DNA from: Mya arenaria
Taxonomy: Eukaryota > Mollusca > Bivalvia > Myida > Myidae
DNA: 64,000 nt
Direction: 5' to 3'
Assembly (NCBI RefSeq): GCF_026914265.1
Contig: NC_069134.1
Span: 8,797,758-8,861,757 of the forward strand
Shown here: positions 1-13,300 of the stretch, piece after piece
Layout of the letters: each line of letters opens with the position of its first letter
How positions within the stretch are numbered: position 1 is the stretch's first letter
The notes under the pieces: model-generated
What the model was told of the DNA's origin: nothing
Databases searched by the model: none
The model's input: the letters and a program-made list of their open reading frames with translations, nothing else
Translations under genes and position numbers: made by a program

Positions 1-134
1 TCCCAATACACGAGATGCGGCGGGAGACTGAAGCTCGAACCCAGAGTGTTCGAAGTTTGAAGTAAACACTGTCAAAGACCGGAAGTCACGACACACCCAG
101 TCGATAGCCCTCAACTGACTCTAGACATGTAACT

Positions 135-1028
135 GACAAGTAGCAGTCATCTTGAAGGATACAAAACCTAGCATAACGGACAAGTAGCAGCCATCTTAAT
201 GGATACAAAACTTAGCATAACGGACAAGTAGCAGCCATCTTGAAGGATACAAAACGAAGCATAACGGACAAGTAGCAGCCATCTTGAAGGAAGTAGCAGC
301 CATCTTGAAGGATACAAAACCTAGCATAACGGACAAGTAGCAGCCATCTTGAAGGATACAAAACCTAGCATAACGGACAAGTAGCAGCCATCTTGAAGGA
401 TACAAAACCTAGCATAACGGACAAGTAGCAGCCATCTTGGAGGATACAAAACCTAGCATAACGGACAAGTAGCAGCCATCTTGAAGAATACAAAACCTAG
501 CATAACGGACAAGTAGCAGCCATCTTGAAGGATACAAAACCTAGCATAACGGACAAGTAGCAGCCATCTTGGAGGATACAAAACCTAGCATAACGGACAA
601 GTAGCAGCCATCTTGGAGGATACAAAACCTAGCATAACGGACAAGTAGCAGCCATCTTGGAGGATACAAAACCTAGCATAACGGACAAGTAGCAGCCATC
701 TTGAAGGATACAAAACCTAGCATAACGGACAAGTAGCAGCCATCTTGGAGGATACAAAACCTAGCATAACGGACAAGTAGCAGCCATCTTGAAGGATACA
801 AAACCTAGCATAACGGACAAGTAGCAGCCATCTTGGAGGATACAAAACCTAGCATAACGGACAAGTAGCAGCCATCTTGAAGAATACAAAACCTAGCATA
901 ACGAACAAGTAGCAGCCATCTTGAAGGATACAAAACCTAGCATAACGGACAAGTAGCAGCCATCTTGAAGGATACAAAACCTAGCATAACAGACAAGTAG
1001 CAAGCATCTTGAAGGATACAAAACGTAG
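135..1028. repeat. 44-bp minisatellite, about 20 copies
   Basis: A 44-bp unit beginning gacaagtagcagccatcttg is repeated head to tail. Successive starts at 135 and 179 give the period. Copies differ by a few substitutions (tgaagga/tggagga), and one truncated copy lies near 290. The short reading frames on the minus strand here are periodic products of the repeat, not genes. Confidence 0.95.
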
Positions 1029-1179
1029 CGCTTTGCTCATTATTTGGCACTTGTGGAATAATTAGTGAAGTTAAACTTTGATTATACACTGGTGCCAAGT
1101 AACTAACGGCGCTTTTCAACGGAAGAAGATCGTTCATTCTCTAGGCAGAAATGTAACGGCCACTTATTCAAATTCATAT

Positions 1180-2200
1180 TTGTACTTTGTTGCCAACCGA
1201 CAGAAATCAGCAGGCCCCGACATGATACCAGCGATCAACAGTGCGCTTCATTTCTCCGCGTGATATACAGAAAATGCGTATCCATGTTTGACAGAGGTAT
1301 CTGGCAGCTTCTAAAATGGTGAACGCTTCGAAGCAAACAACATAAGATCTGTCCCCCTCACGTATATCTACTGTAAACTTCTACAGTCATACAGTGTGTG
1401 TATACCACGTGATAAATTGCGTCATAAATGCTACGTCTGAAGGCAGTATTTTGCTTGGAATACAGATTAAACAAAGATAACTTTCCTATTTATTCACCAT
1501 TTAAAATGAAACATAGCGCAGCCTTCGGTCTTTTACCAGATTTTGATTGAGAGTGTAGTTTCTTAAAACACTTCGACAAACCTTTTTACAATACGGCCGT
1601 CTGTCGGAGCACTGTCAAAACATAATTTTAGAAACAGGTTTAGCGAAGTGTTTGATGAAACTAACTTCGGTAGAAAAAACGAAGGCGGGGCTTTTAGAGC
1701 GGCATGTCGTTTGTTTTATTTAAAATGATGAAGTTGAAGAAAAGTTATCTTTGATTTAAGTCTTTATTTTAAGCAAAATGTTGCCTTCTGATGTAGCATA
1801 TTTGACTTAATTTATCACGTGGTATACACATACTGGCTTAGTAAGCAGCCTGCTTATTCACTAGGACCAGCAGTAAAAGACTTTCCCAAATCCTTCGACC
1901 GGGCCTTGCATGTTCATCTTCTCAAAAAGCTTGATCACTATGGTGTTAGAGACAACACATTAGCCTGGATTTAAGCATTCCTGTGTAACAAGATCCCGAG
2001 AGTAGTTGTTGGCGGCCGGTACCATTTCCGAGTCTGAGTCTGTAATCAGCGGCGTCATTCAATGCAGTGTTATCGGCGCAAGCCTGTTGCTGGCGTTCAT
2101 AAACGTCCTCCAAAATTATTTCTCAACAACCGTTCAAATAGGAAAAGCCGAAGTGAAGCACTTCGTTTCATCCAGGTAAAATTCAGTATTCGTCTGGCCC
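1180..2200 (+). pseudogene. Non-LTR retrotransposon reverse transcriptase relic
   Basis: Translated fragments match the usual order of a LINE (Jockey/CR1-like) reverse transcriptase. Near 1200 there is KSAGPDMIP, which resembles the family's K-x-AGPD-x-IP block. At 1878-1960 a D-F-x-K-x-F-D-like block is followed by a VHLLKKLDHYGVR-type helix. At 2030-2110 SVISGVIQCSVIGASLLL resembles the P-VTSGVPQG-VLGP-L block. There are stop codons and frame changes, and the catalytic YADD box is not visible. A MITE at 1392-1835 splits the relic. It is dead; the subfamily is uncertain. Confidence 0.75.
1392..1835. mobile_element. Foldback MITE, family A, copy 1
   Basis: The left end cagtgtgtgtataccacgtg and the right end cacgtggtatacacatactg are inverted copies. 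The inverted similarity continues inward past a TACGTCAT-like box and a shared ATTTTGCTT block. Two other copies lie at 26346 and 30902. I see no clear target duplication here. It has no coding capacity and sits inside the LINE relic. Confidence 0.85.
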
Positions 2201-2960
2201 ATAGAAACCGAATTAGTTAACTTATACCTGAAAGGCCTTTCTATAAGCGGACACCAGTGGCGGATCCAGGATTTGACATTCGAAGTGGCGCACTCGGTGG
2301 CTACTTTCCGCAGGAACCGAACAAAGGAGGCTCCCAGTGTTGTGTGGAGGAGGGGATGGTGAGCATACACCCCCAAAGAATTTGGTTATTTTCAGTCTAA
2401 AATGGTGCATTCTGATGCATTTTGTTTGTTTTTATTTGGGGGAGGTGATACACCAAGACCCAGACCCATAAACGGTAGATATGGTAGACAGAAGAGCTGC
2501 AATGTACACCACCAGCCGTAACCATCCCAATGGCAGCATCACATTCATGCTGAATCAACTGGAGTGGCCGGAAACACTGGAACCCACAGCTGAACATGCC
2601 CTTCAAGATATACAATGGTTAGTAGTAGACATCCCCCCATTACGTATAGGCTTATATCGACATCAACATGAACAGTATTATGCGCCTAAGAATGATAAAA
2701 TGGAAGATATTTATAAATGAATAAAATCATAGAAATAAAGGTCCCATAAAAAATAAATGTTATTATATCTGTCATTGCTCAGGTCTGGTCCCATCTTTAT
2801 TAAATATTTGAAACAAATCAACAGCTTGGATAATAATGATTAATTTTATTCCAACGTAGGATAGAACTTTTGCTGGAAATGCACGAGAAAAACGCCTAGA
2901 TGTGTACAGTAGGGTATGGTATTTTAGTCGATTATCTCCCTTGGATAGTTTGTTTACAAC
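2201..2960. other. Upstream flank of the GNAT-ART gene, no recognised gene
   Basis: There is an open frame at 2481-2720 (+) and an overlapping one on the minus strand at 2397-2615. I recognise neither, and both overlap repeat-like sequence (agtggcggatccagg near 2270). No TATA box is evident ahead of the start codon at 2961. The promoter of the GNAT-ART gene should lie in or near this interval, but nothing specific can be pointed to. Confidence 0.4.
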
Positions 2961-4353
2961 ATGGCGGACAGCAAAGGTGAAAACATTCCATTGGAACAGG
3001 CAAACGGAAAACAAGAGCATGCACCGAAATTAGCCATGGACCATTATGTAGAATTGGACCATGAAACATTCACTAGACCTGGCGCTCAAATTTCAGACAA
3101 ACAAACATTTACAAATAAGAAAGGCGAAACAATATCTGGATATGCAGTCATTGTAGATTTCAGGAGACTTCTTCTGCTTGCGGCTGATTTAAAGGATCAT
3201 GGAATTATTCCAGGGGTAAAACAAAATTGTATTAAATTTATATTTGATTTTTATACATATATGTACATGCATGTACTAGCTGATTTTGAGATGGCGCATC
3301 ACCCACCTAAATTTCCAATCATCTTACTCTATCAATATGTCAAATAAATTTGTAGAGCAGATTACACCCACCAAAACCCAATGCACCATTTTTAACTAGT
3401 AGTGCCTAGTGGTTTAATGTTCCCCAGATGGCCGGGATATGGGCACAGGGTATGTACTAATACATGTAGTGATGTACCTGCACGGCAACACCTTACATAG
3501 GCACTGTAAGTCTGCAGGCTGCACATCATTTTCTAAAACTATGCTGCTTTAGTCATAGAATTAGATATTGAAAATTATCCCAGTGGAACATGCACTTTTT
3601 TATTTAATTCGTATACCTCTAACACTACACTTTCTCAGCTATTAAGGAGTCCTGTGCCTGAAGTTATCATTTCTTTGCGCTACTTTCATACCAGCAATCC
3701 AGTCTCTGGTCGAACTTTGTAGACTGTCAAGATGTTTTTGGAGTTTGTGCTTTTGTATGATTGCTTTCTAAAACTGACAGCCATCAGCTAAGAAGACATA
3801 CAAAGGACTTGACTCTGTCAGGAAGTTATTCATTCACATATAGTAAAACTCTAGGCCACAATTAAAAAATAGTTTGTTTGTTAGCTCTTTCCTTATCCAC
3901 ATTTTAAGGTGTGGGTATGTTTTCTTTTACTTTTTAATCCTTAATTCTGTAATGAAAAACTGAAAATTCATATGAACTAGAGAGGCTTAAAAAAATGAAA
4001 GTTGCATTGGAAACACAAAACAAATTGCGGCCCTATTATTAAGGTGGGTTATGAACTTTTCATAGATCACTGCAAAAAAACTCCTTTTCTATGGTCAAGG
4101 GATTGAAGTTGAAAAATTGAGGGTAATCAAATGGTGAAAATGACTTTATTTGCCAGCAAGTTTGTTTTTTCAGTGACATTAACTTTTTGTAGATCTATCA
4201 CTTACATGAATGTTCAGGTATCAAATCGTGACCTGCTGCATGCCTGTATCGGTTTGTACGATGTTTCGCTGTCCGAGATGACACCTGATGTTCTGTACTC
4301 AACTGTGTGTGAGAAGTGGGCACGGACAATCATTCTCGTCAGGGATCTCCATG
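2961..4353 (+). CDS. Exons 1-2: unrecognised N-terminal module of the GNAT-ART protein
   Basis: Exon 1 (2961-3215, 85 codons, phase 0) starts MADSKGENIP and ends GIIPG before a gtaaaa donor. Exon 2 (4218-4353, phase 0 in, phase 1 out) begins VSNRDLLHAC after a ttcag acceptor and ends RDLH before gtaaat. Residues 1-130 are mixed alpha/beta in character (VIVDFRRLLLLAADL, WARTIILVRDL). I do not recognise the family. Reading straight through the exon 1 donor extends the frame to 3347, but that extension is intron-like low-complexity sequence. Confidence 0.8.
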
Positions 4354-7300
4354 GTAAATTGCAATTTCTCAAATAGCTTAAGTCCCTTTTAACAGGATCA
4401 AGCTCATACACTTTTTTTATGTAAAAATTGTGCAAAATGATGTTTAAGCAAGTAATTTAAGTAAATGAAATATGATACTTATTACGGTTTTGCTTAAGAT
4501 GTTTTGAGTAATTGGGGCCAAATTATTATTCAATTTACAGTCATTTGCTACTTAATTATGATGATGTATTTTTTGTAGTGTGCCTTTTTTATTTACATGT
4601 AGATAAATTAAAAGCTTCCATCCCACTTATGATAATGTGTAGCATTTGTATTTAATAAACTAGATAAACTAAAATTATTGACTTTTTAAGAAACTCTGAA
4701 ACAGCTTTTAGTACTAGGGTGCGAATCAAATGTAAAATAGAAGTTCCAACAGTCCACCGTAACGAAGATGGCATCAATACAATTATGTATATGGACTAAA
4801 TTTGATACCACTGTATTTTCATATGAAAAGAGCTTGTTAATAATGTTTGAAATGAGCACAAACTTTCAAACCCTTTGAGGCTTCTCAGGTCAGTATAGTT
4901 TGGCTTCTATAAATTTGGATTTTGCCTACACATTTTAACAATTTCTTTATCAATGTATATAGAGAGAGAGTTTGTAAGTTGTTTGTCAAAAAACCTAATT
5001 TTCATGACTGTGTGGTAGTCTCGGAGAACTAACCATGATTGTGTTGCAGAGTGTTTGGACGAGTATGAGGGTCGACGTCAGCGTGAGCCGCGGGAGGAAA
5101 AGGAGGAAGTGGAGGAAGAGGAGGCCGGCAGTGTCAAAGGTCAATGGCATATTCATGATACAGTTTTGTTCTACTGAGTTGAGAATTATCGCCTATTAGA
5201 TCATGATAGATTTTTAGCTTGATTATTCGAAGAATAGGTGGGCTATACTACTCGCCCAAGCGTTGGCATCGGCGTCGGCGTCCGGTTCAAGTTTAAGGGC
5301 AAGTTGGGATTTTCACTTATAAGTCCAATACTCTACATTCAATTTACTTAATACTTCACGCAGTTGTTCAGGGCCATCACATGATGAAGTTAGATAACTC
5401 CATATTATTCTTTACACAGATTATGGCCCCTGATTGACTATGGAACTTAGGTTAAAGTTTTAGGGCAAGTTGGAATATTTATTAATAACTTCTATATCCT
5501 TTGTTAAATTGACTTATTACTTCACACAGTTGTTCAGGACTATCACACAATGAGGTTACATAACTCCATATTATTCTAAATACAAGTTATGGCCCCTGAT
5601 TGACTTAGGTTAAAGTTTTAGGGCAGGCTAAAGTTTTAGGGCAAGTTGGGATTTTCACTTAAAACTCCAATACCATTCATTCAATTGACTTAATACTTCA
5701 CACAGATGTTCAGAGCCATCACATAATGAGGTTAGATAACTCCATATTATCTTTTATACAAATTATGGCCCCTGATTGACTATGGAACTTAGGTTAAAGT
5801 TTTAGGGCAGGTTGGGATATTGTTTAATAACTTCTATACCCTTCCTTCAATTGACTTAATACTTCACACAATTGTTCAGGACCATCACCCAATGAGGTTA
5901 CATAACTCCATATCCTTAATACAAGTTATGGCCCCTGATTGACTTAGTTTTAGGCAAATAAAAGTTAAGGGCAAGTTGGGATTTTAATATAAAAAACTTC
6001 TATACCGTTCATCAAATGCACATAATAAAATTCAAAATTATTTACGACCATCTTACAGCAAGAAGCATAACTCTCTTTTAAGGCTCAATACAAATTATGG
6101 CCCTTGAATGTTTTTTTTTTGTTTTTTTAATTTCCTTTGAAAGGCATATTTGTATATTCTTAACCACATTTTCATAATGGGAAATCAAGTTATTTGAATG
6201 ACTTGTCATTGTTTGGGCGGGCTGGTGGGAGGGCAGCATCAAAGTCACCTTATGTATCGAATAATTTTAGTTAGGTTTGACATAAAGAGACCAAACTTGG
6301 TATTATTACATTGTAATTGTATTCTAAGTCAAAGCGGCGTAGTCGAGTCCGTTGTCTTATGACGGCTCTTGTTAGATCAAGTTCTAGTGTAAGATACAGC
6401 CAGAGAATGCCAAATATTTTTTGGATGCACCTTAACATGGATACACTATTTCCCACATCCCTTGAATCATGAAATGTAGAAAAAGATGAAGGGGCTCATT
6501 AGATGAAGGGGCTCATTAGATGAAAAAAAATAAAATTGAAAGATGAAGGGGCTCATTAGATGAAGGTGCTAATTATCAAATTTTAGTGTATGAAATAAGT
6601 GCTGTTTACACTGTCCAGAAAACCAACAAATCTGGAATTTCTAGTTATCAGATAAAAAAACAACAACCTGTTCATACATGTAGTGTTGGTGTGTAGTAAA
6701 TTAACATGCAGCTTGTAGTTTGCTATAGATTTTTGAATTTGTCACAGAAATGTTTGGTTTTCGATTGAATGTTTTAAATGAAACCCCAAATGGCCATGAA
6801 ATGTAACGTTGTATCCTGGTGTTGATGACAGGGAGTGAGATAGACGAGGATGTGTACGAAGAGGAGGAAGGGGCGAGCAGCAAGTTTGCAGAGGTGTACA
6901 GTGACACAGAATCAGAGGACGCCGATGAGGAGGATGAGTACGTTACCCAACATTGATCGTTAGGAGTTTGAATTCTAGGGAAATTTAGAGCAGAGGAATC
7001 ATCTTCTGTGGTTGCATACTTGGAATATATTTTGTGTTTCAAAATTTATCTGGCTTTAATAGATGAAACACTTGAAGACGCACTCTTACTCCCAAATAAG
7101 ATTTACCACAATTTATACAATTGTTTGAATACACCAAAAAGGATGAATAAATGTCAATGACAATGGTTCTTATGAAGGATACTATGTTAAATTTCAAAGA
7201 AAGGTGCAGAAAACACAGTATTTCTACCTTATGAGACGATAGTTGATCACAGTAAATCTTTTAGCACTCACCAATTAATTTATATTTTTGCATTTTCATC

Positions 7301-10300
7301 TATTAAATACATGGTTACAATCTTGTTATAAGTATTTAATATTTCCCATAAATGCATTATTTAGTAAGTAGTTAAACGTTTACACAATGTATCACTCAGA
7401 ATTTGTATTTGTTATACATGTGTATGTATTGATTTTGAATAAGAGTGTCACTTTAATAAAAAAATATTCTGATTTCTCCCAGCTAACCAGCCCTTATAAA
7501 CAACAGTTTAATACACCCACGTTACTTCAGAAATAACAGAATCATTGATCTCTAATATGAATTTAAATAGCCTATAGTATATATAACTTCATTTATACTC
7601 GCATGGGAAAACCCAGTTATGTTATTCCAGGTTACATTTTTTTTCTTTTGAGTTTGCAAATCTCATTACGCAAGATAGTCCCGTCAGTGTAAATCCGTTA
7701 GTGTAAATCCGTTAGTCCCGTCAGTGTAAATCCGTTAGTCCCGTCAGTGTAAATCCGTTAGTCCCGTCAGTGTAAATCCGTTAGTCCCATCAGTGTAAAT
7801 CCGTTAGTCCCGTCAGTGTAAATCCGTTGGTATTGGCGTTGATGTTGATTTCTCTTATGATAGACTTGCTCTTTTAGTGATGATGAGGAAGACTTTTCCA
7901 AAGGAATAAACACTTTCATCTCGAGTGTGACAGACCGGAGAAAAGCCCGTAAAACATGCGATGGACCCGTCACTGAAGACATTTTAGGCATTGAGAACAG
8001 AATTATTGGTTGTGCCACTTTTGAGAAAAAATATGTGTAAGTATTTTGTAAAACTAGATAAACAAATATTTAGAAAGCAAAACAATAATTGGAAGAGTGC
8101 ATGTATCTCTTACTCTTTTGTAAACCTGCTCATCTGGTTTCAGTGGAAACTTGTTATTCTCTGATGTTGTAGCTTTAATATATTAGCTTAATAACAATTT
8201 GTTAATAATGGCTGAATAAAAAAGTAAATAATTGCTTTATGAAAACAAGTTAATAGTAGCTTGATAACAATAATGATGATAATTATCTAATGGTACATGT
8301 ATGTTTTCAGTAACTTCAAGCCTTGTTTAGTTTAAACTCACACTTGTATGTATGTATATGTTCTTTTCTCAGGCAGGGGAAATATAAAAGGTTTGCTTTT
8401 TATGAAACTTTCCCCATTACACTGTGGAAACATTCAATTTAGCATGACCTTCAACGACAAAACAATTAACACTATAACGTTATTTTGGCAAACATATTTT
8501 GGTTTGCCATTCTTCCATAAGTGGAGCTCAGCGTTTTATAATGTTTTAGCTGTAAGTTATTAGTAAATAAGTATACAAGATTTGAAGGTTTCACAGTCAA
8601 ATGTTTTTGGTTTTTAAACTGTCTTTCAATGATAATTATATCTCTGCATATAATTATATTTCTGCATATAATTATAATTCTGCATATAATTATATTTCTG
8701 CATATTATTATATCTCTGCATATAATTATAATTCTGCATATAATTATATTTCTGCATATAATTATATTTCTGCATATTATTATATTTCTGCATATTATTA
8801 TATTTCTGCATATTTCCTCTGTTTTTGTTTCACTGTTTACAGTTTAGTGTATGTAAATACCAAACTTCAAAAACTTGTTCAATATTTAGATTGTCTGAAT
8901 CACTTACTGTAAGGTTTAATGTTTTGGTAGTTTCTATCTGATGAATTTCCCAGTTTAGGGCTTTATTTCAGAGTTTATGGTTTTATGTCATAAAATTGAA
9001 ACAAATTATAACTATTTTCACATTCTGATCCTTCTTCCATCAGATTATGCTACTGTTTGCAAATTAACTTAGCAATTCAAGGTTTGGAAGCATTGAATGA
9101 TTGTTAGTTTTGATTCAACTGCATCATCCATACCATGTTGAAGGACTTCACACATCAAAGTTGCCAACTGCCAGGCTTTGCAATTTGGCAAATGTTTTTA
9201 TTTTTAAATGGAACTAACTACTGAAGAGGCGAGCACATACCTTCGTAAAGCATCAATATATGTACATTTTGAATTGGTTTCACATCAACCAGCCAATTAA
9301 AGTGCAGCTTTAATTTATGCTTGCAAGAATCGGGAATAACTGTTCAAAGCCACTGTTGGTACGGTACAAATTGACCATCTCTTTAAAATGACATTTTGAT
9401 CAAGCTTTGTTAAACTTGATTGACGAGCCTGTTTCACTGAGTTTATTTGCAAAACAGTAGTAGAAGATATTTTATTGCAAGACTTTAAAGTACTGGCCCC
9501 AATTTCTCAAAACTTCTTAAGCTTAACTGACTTAAGCTGCTTATTTCAATAAGCCAAAATACATAGTTATAGTGATTTTTTATGAATGAAAAATGGTTTA
9601 TTGTGATAATCGTTACGATAATTCCTATTTAAAGTATTACAACTTTTAAGGAGTATATCAAACGCAAAATATTGAAAGACGAAAATAGTGGGTTTAGCTT
9701 AATCCTGTTATAAGGAACCTAAGAAGTTTCGAGAAATTGGGGCCTGTAGAAGAACTTTCATTGCAAGACCTTGAATGTTCCAACCCAACCCAGCCACAGA
9801 CTGACTAATCAGCCATTAGGTGTGCAAATACTAACAGCCACAAACCCTTCAAACATTGTTAATAGTCAAAATGTGATGAGGGCAAGTTCACTTTGTAACG
9901 CAAAGTTTGAAAATATCTATGAACATGATTAAAACGTGTATTGTGCCATTGTTTTGGTCACATGATTGATTTTTTTTAAAGTAAGGGCATGCAGAACAAT
10001 CTGATTTCTAGTATAAATCTCCCTAGCTCCAGGTTATGTGTGACTTCTGGTTTTCTGTTGTGTGGATAAATTGTTGTAGATAAACATGTTCTTTCAGTCA
10101 TTGTGGGTGACATCCTGTTCTTTATTTCCAGCAAACATAGGGACAGGGTGATTCATCTCACTATAGTCAGTGTTCGCAAACGATGCAGGGGCTTTGGAGT
10201 TGGCCGATACTTGCTATCAGTAAGTTTGAATGGTTTCCACTGGAAAAACTTATTGTTGTAATGCTCATTAGATGCTGTAGAATTTTATTTCAAGTTTCAT

Positions 10301-13300
10301 GTTAAAAAATGACATCTTTGAGATGGTGTGGAAAAACTATGTGGTAAATAATAGCTTTAAAGAATTTTAGTTATCACATTTTGTAAGGGTCATGCATTTT
10401 ATGAAAATATGCTGCGACAATTGAAAAAAAAGAATTTCATCCAATGGGCAAACTTAGTAATGTAAACCTACAGTATTTGTTTTATTTCCCATTTTCAGCA
10501 AGTGGTAGAGCCAAAAGTTGTTGGTAACTATGACGCGGTGGTTGTCCATGCCGACAATGAGGCGGTGGATTTCTTCCAGAAGTTTGGTTTCTCAGATGAT
10601 ATCGTGCTCAACAGTAGATGGAAGTAGGTCTCATGGTCTCATACCAATATACCAGGGATGTGATTTGTCCGCGGAATTCTGCGGATCTAATGGCCCCAGA
10701 GACCCCCCCCCCCCCCCCAAAAAAAAAAAAACCTGAAAAAAAATATTTGGTTGCTTTCAGTTGTTTAGGTTAATATTCCAGTTTGCTTCAAATTAAAAGT
10801 CAGGAGAGCCCTCAAAAGAGCTGCTAAAAAGCCATTTTTTCTTCTACAGTAGTGCACTTTTGATCCAAAGAGCACCCCTTTAACCCATGGCCGAAAATGT
10901 TTCAGCCCTCCAGCTGCCAGGTCAGTCACATCCCTGAATATGCTCTCAATAAGAAAAGCATTAGGAATTATTTGCGCACTTTAAAGTGCAATAGTTTTAT
11001 AAAACTGTAGGGAGCAATTTACTGAAAACCCATTACAAAAATATATATTATATATATTGTATATATTGCGATTCTGAACATTAAAATTTGATATTTCAAG
11101 TAAGCTATATTTAAATTTTGAAGATAACATACAGTCTCACATAAACAAGCATGTATTTGTGGTGTTCCAGAGAGCTAGCTGAACAGTTTACCAACTGCAC
11201 CTTGATGTGTTACCTGCCAGGGTTCTCAGGTCTGTGGATTTACATTTCTTCCATTTCAGTTTTCACGTATAAACCCTGTGGTCAGTTCCTCGAATATGAT
11301 GGGCATACCCTTAATTATAATTGTTTTCCACTATTGCAGGTCACCGGTTATTGAGTGCCATCAAAATTCCTGGTGTGGAGATGTTTGAACTGGAACAAGA
11401 GCTTCTAAAATGGTAAGGTGTCTTTCCTCCTTGTCATATGGACAAGTGGCCCTTCATCCTTGCCTTTCTTTGCAAGGTTCATAATAATTATGTCACATTT
11501 GACATGAACATTTTCCCTTATTGTTTAAAAGCCCTTATAAAGCATTATTTTACATTGTTTGCAAAGATGTGCAGTTTGATAGTTAATCATGTTGGTGATA
11601 TATGTCATAAGATAGATTCTGAGACAAAAGTTTCCAACATGATAAGACATGTTCAAACTCATGTCTATGCAGAACAGATGCCAAAATCGGGCATTACACA
11701 ACCTTCTTAAACACGAAGGAACAGATTTCACCAGAATGTTGTGTCACTGTTATGTAATGTATCTCAAAATATTTCTGCATTTTACTACAGAATTTAAGAC
11801 AAAATTGTTGAGAGTAACTTGAACTATTTATTAGTGGAATGTCATCACAAACTTCTGTGTGTATATTGAAAGAACAAAGTCTATACAACTGTTCAAATTT
11901 TCATATTATTGCTGTTTCTTTAAAACAGGCCAACTTGACATACAACCTTTTTAAAGAAGCCTAGGTCTTCAGCAGCAACAAAGTGTCTTGCAAAACTATT
12001 TGTGTTTGCCATAACTTGTATATCATTTCAGATATCAACATATTCATTATATGCATATGTCATGTATAAGGGATGTTTGTAAAGTTTGAGGACAGCAAAT
12101 TCATTCCACCAGTTATAAATGTTCACAATTTAACATAAACAACATATTGTATGATATATTGGGAAGATGTATTGAACATTTAAGCTGAAAATACTGATTG
12201 GAAGTCCTTATATGTGTAGTTTTTACCTACCACCCCTTTCAGCACGGAGGATTTTGACATGTCACGGCGTCATGTAAAAAAAGCAATTTATTTCAAGGAC
12301 TGTAATCTACCAATTTCTTCACTATGTTGTATCTTATTATGTGAACGTCAAGTTCAAGGCTTTTAACCTTTTTATTTTCACCCATGAGCTTCTCAATCCC
12401 ATAAAGTTCTAATACCGTTTATGATCGCATTCAAATTTTGTACAATGTTGCAAGAGGTATATGGGTAATTAAATGTAAATTTCATGTTGAGTTTTGTTTT
12501 GTATGAAATTCGTATTATCATGCAAACTTTGTTTTTAGTATTTAACAACTGAAAAAAACAAAGCGCGAAGCGCTGAAAGACTATCTGCGGGCAAATATGT
12601 GAGAGTTGCAAATTTTATTCACCCATGGGAATGGGTGAAGGGCACATAGATAAAAGTGAAAATGTGCCGAGGGCCAAGAGCGCTTGTGCCCAAACTGGGC
12701 GAGGAAGCAAACATATCTGTATCTATTATATGGCGTCTTGTGTCATTTTGTTTATGTAAATGTCACTTCAATCGTCGTAACACCCCTTCCGCATGTATAT
12801 AATGTTACAATGCACGCCCCTTTCAATATTTTCTAAAGGTTTTTCGTTGCTTTGATTAAATATTATACGATTGGAAAATACAATACATCATATATATCAT
12901 TTCCTTTTATAAACATACATGTTTTGTTTAAGGAAAATCATTTTTTTTACAAACAACTTCAGCAATAATTCCATTCAAAATGCACAGCGTATCACTTCAG
13001 TCGACGTATCCCCATGTATTTAAAGTTACAATGCATGCCCCTTTCAATCGCTTCTAAAGGTTTTTCGGTGCTTTGATTAGATATCATACGTAAGGCAAGT
13101 TTTCAAGGGCAGTAATGTCAGGTGTGTCCATGCTTCCCGGTTCATTGTTTTGAGTGGAAAACGTCCTCGATTCGGTGAGTATTATCACTGTTTTCTGTAT
13201 GTTTCAACGATAATTTTTCACAATACAATAGACTGCCCTTTGTTTCATTTAAAATGGTGTAGTGATTGAAAAGTTATCTTCGATTTACGTCTTCATTTTA

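Noticed and set aside
2397-2720. Overlapping open frames on both strands upstream of the GNAT-ART gene
   Set aside because: Neither matches a family I know, and the area looks repeat-derived. They were kept only as a note on the flank.
3216-3347. Continuation of exon 1 past GIIPG to a stop at 3347
   Set aside because: A good gtaaaa donor occurs at 3216 in phase with exon 2. The extension is low complexity (tatacatatatgtacatg).
8601-8912. A 103-codon frame rich in Tyr, Asn and Ser-Ala
   Set aside because: It is a translation of the 18-bp AT-rich array and is equally open on the other strand.
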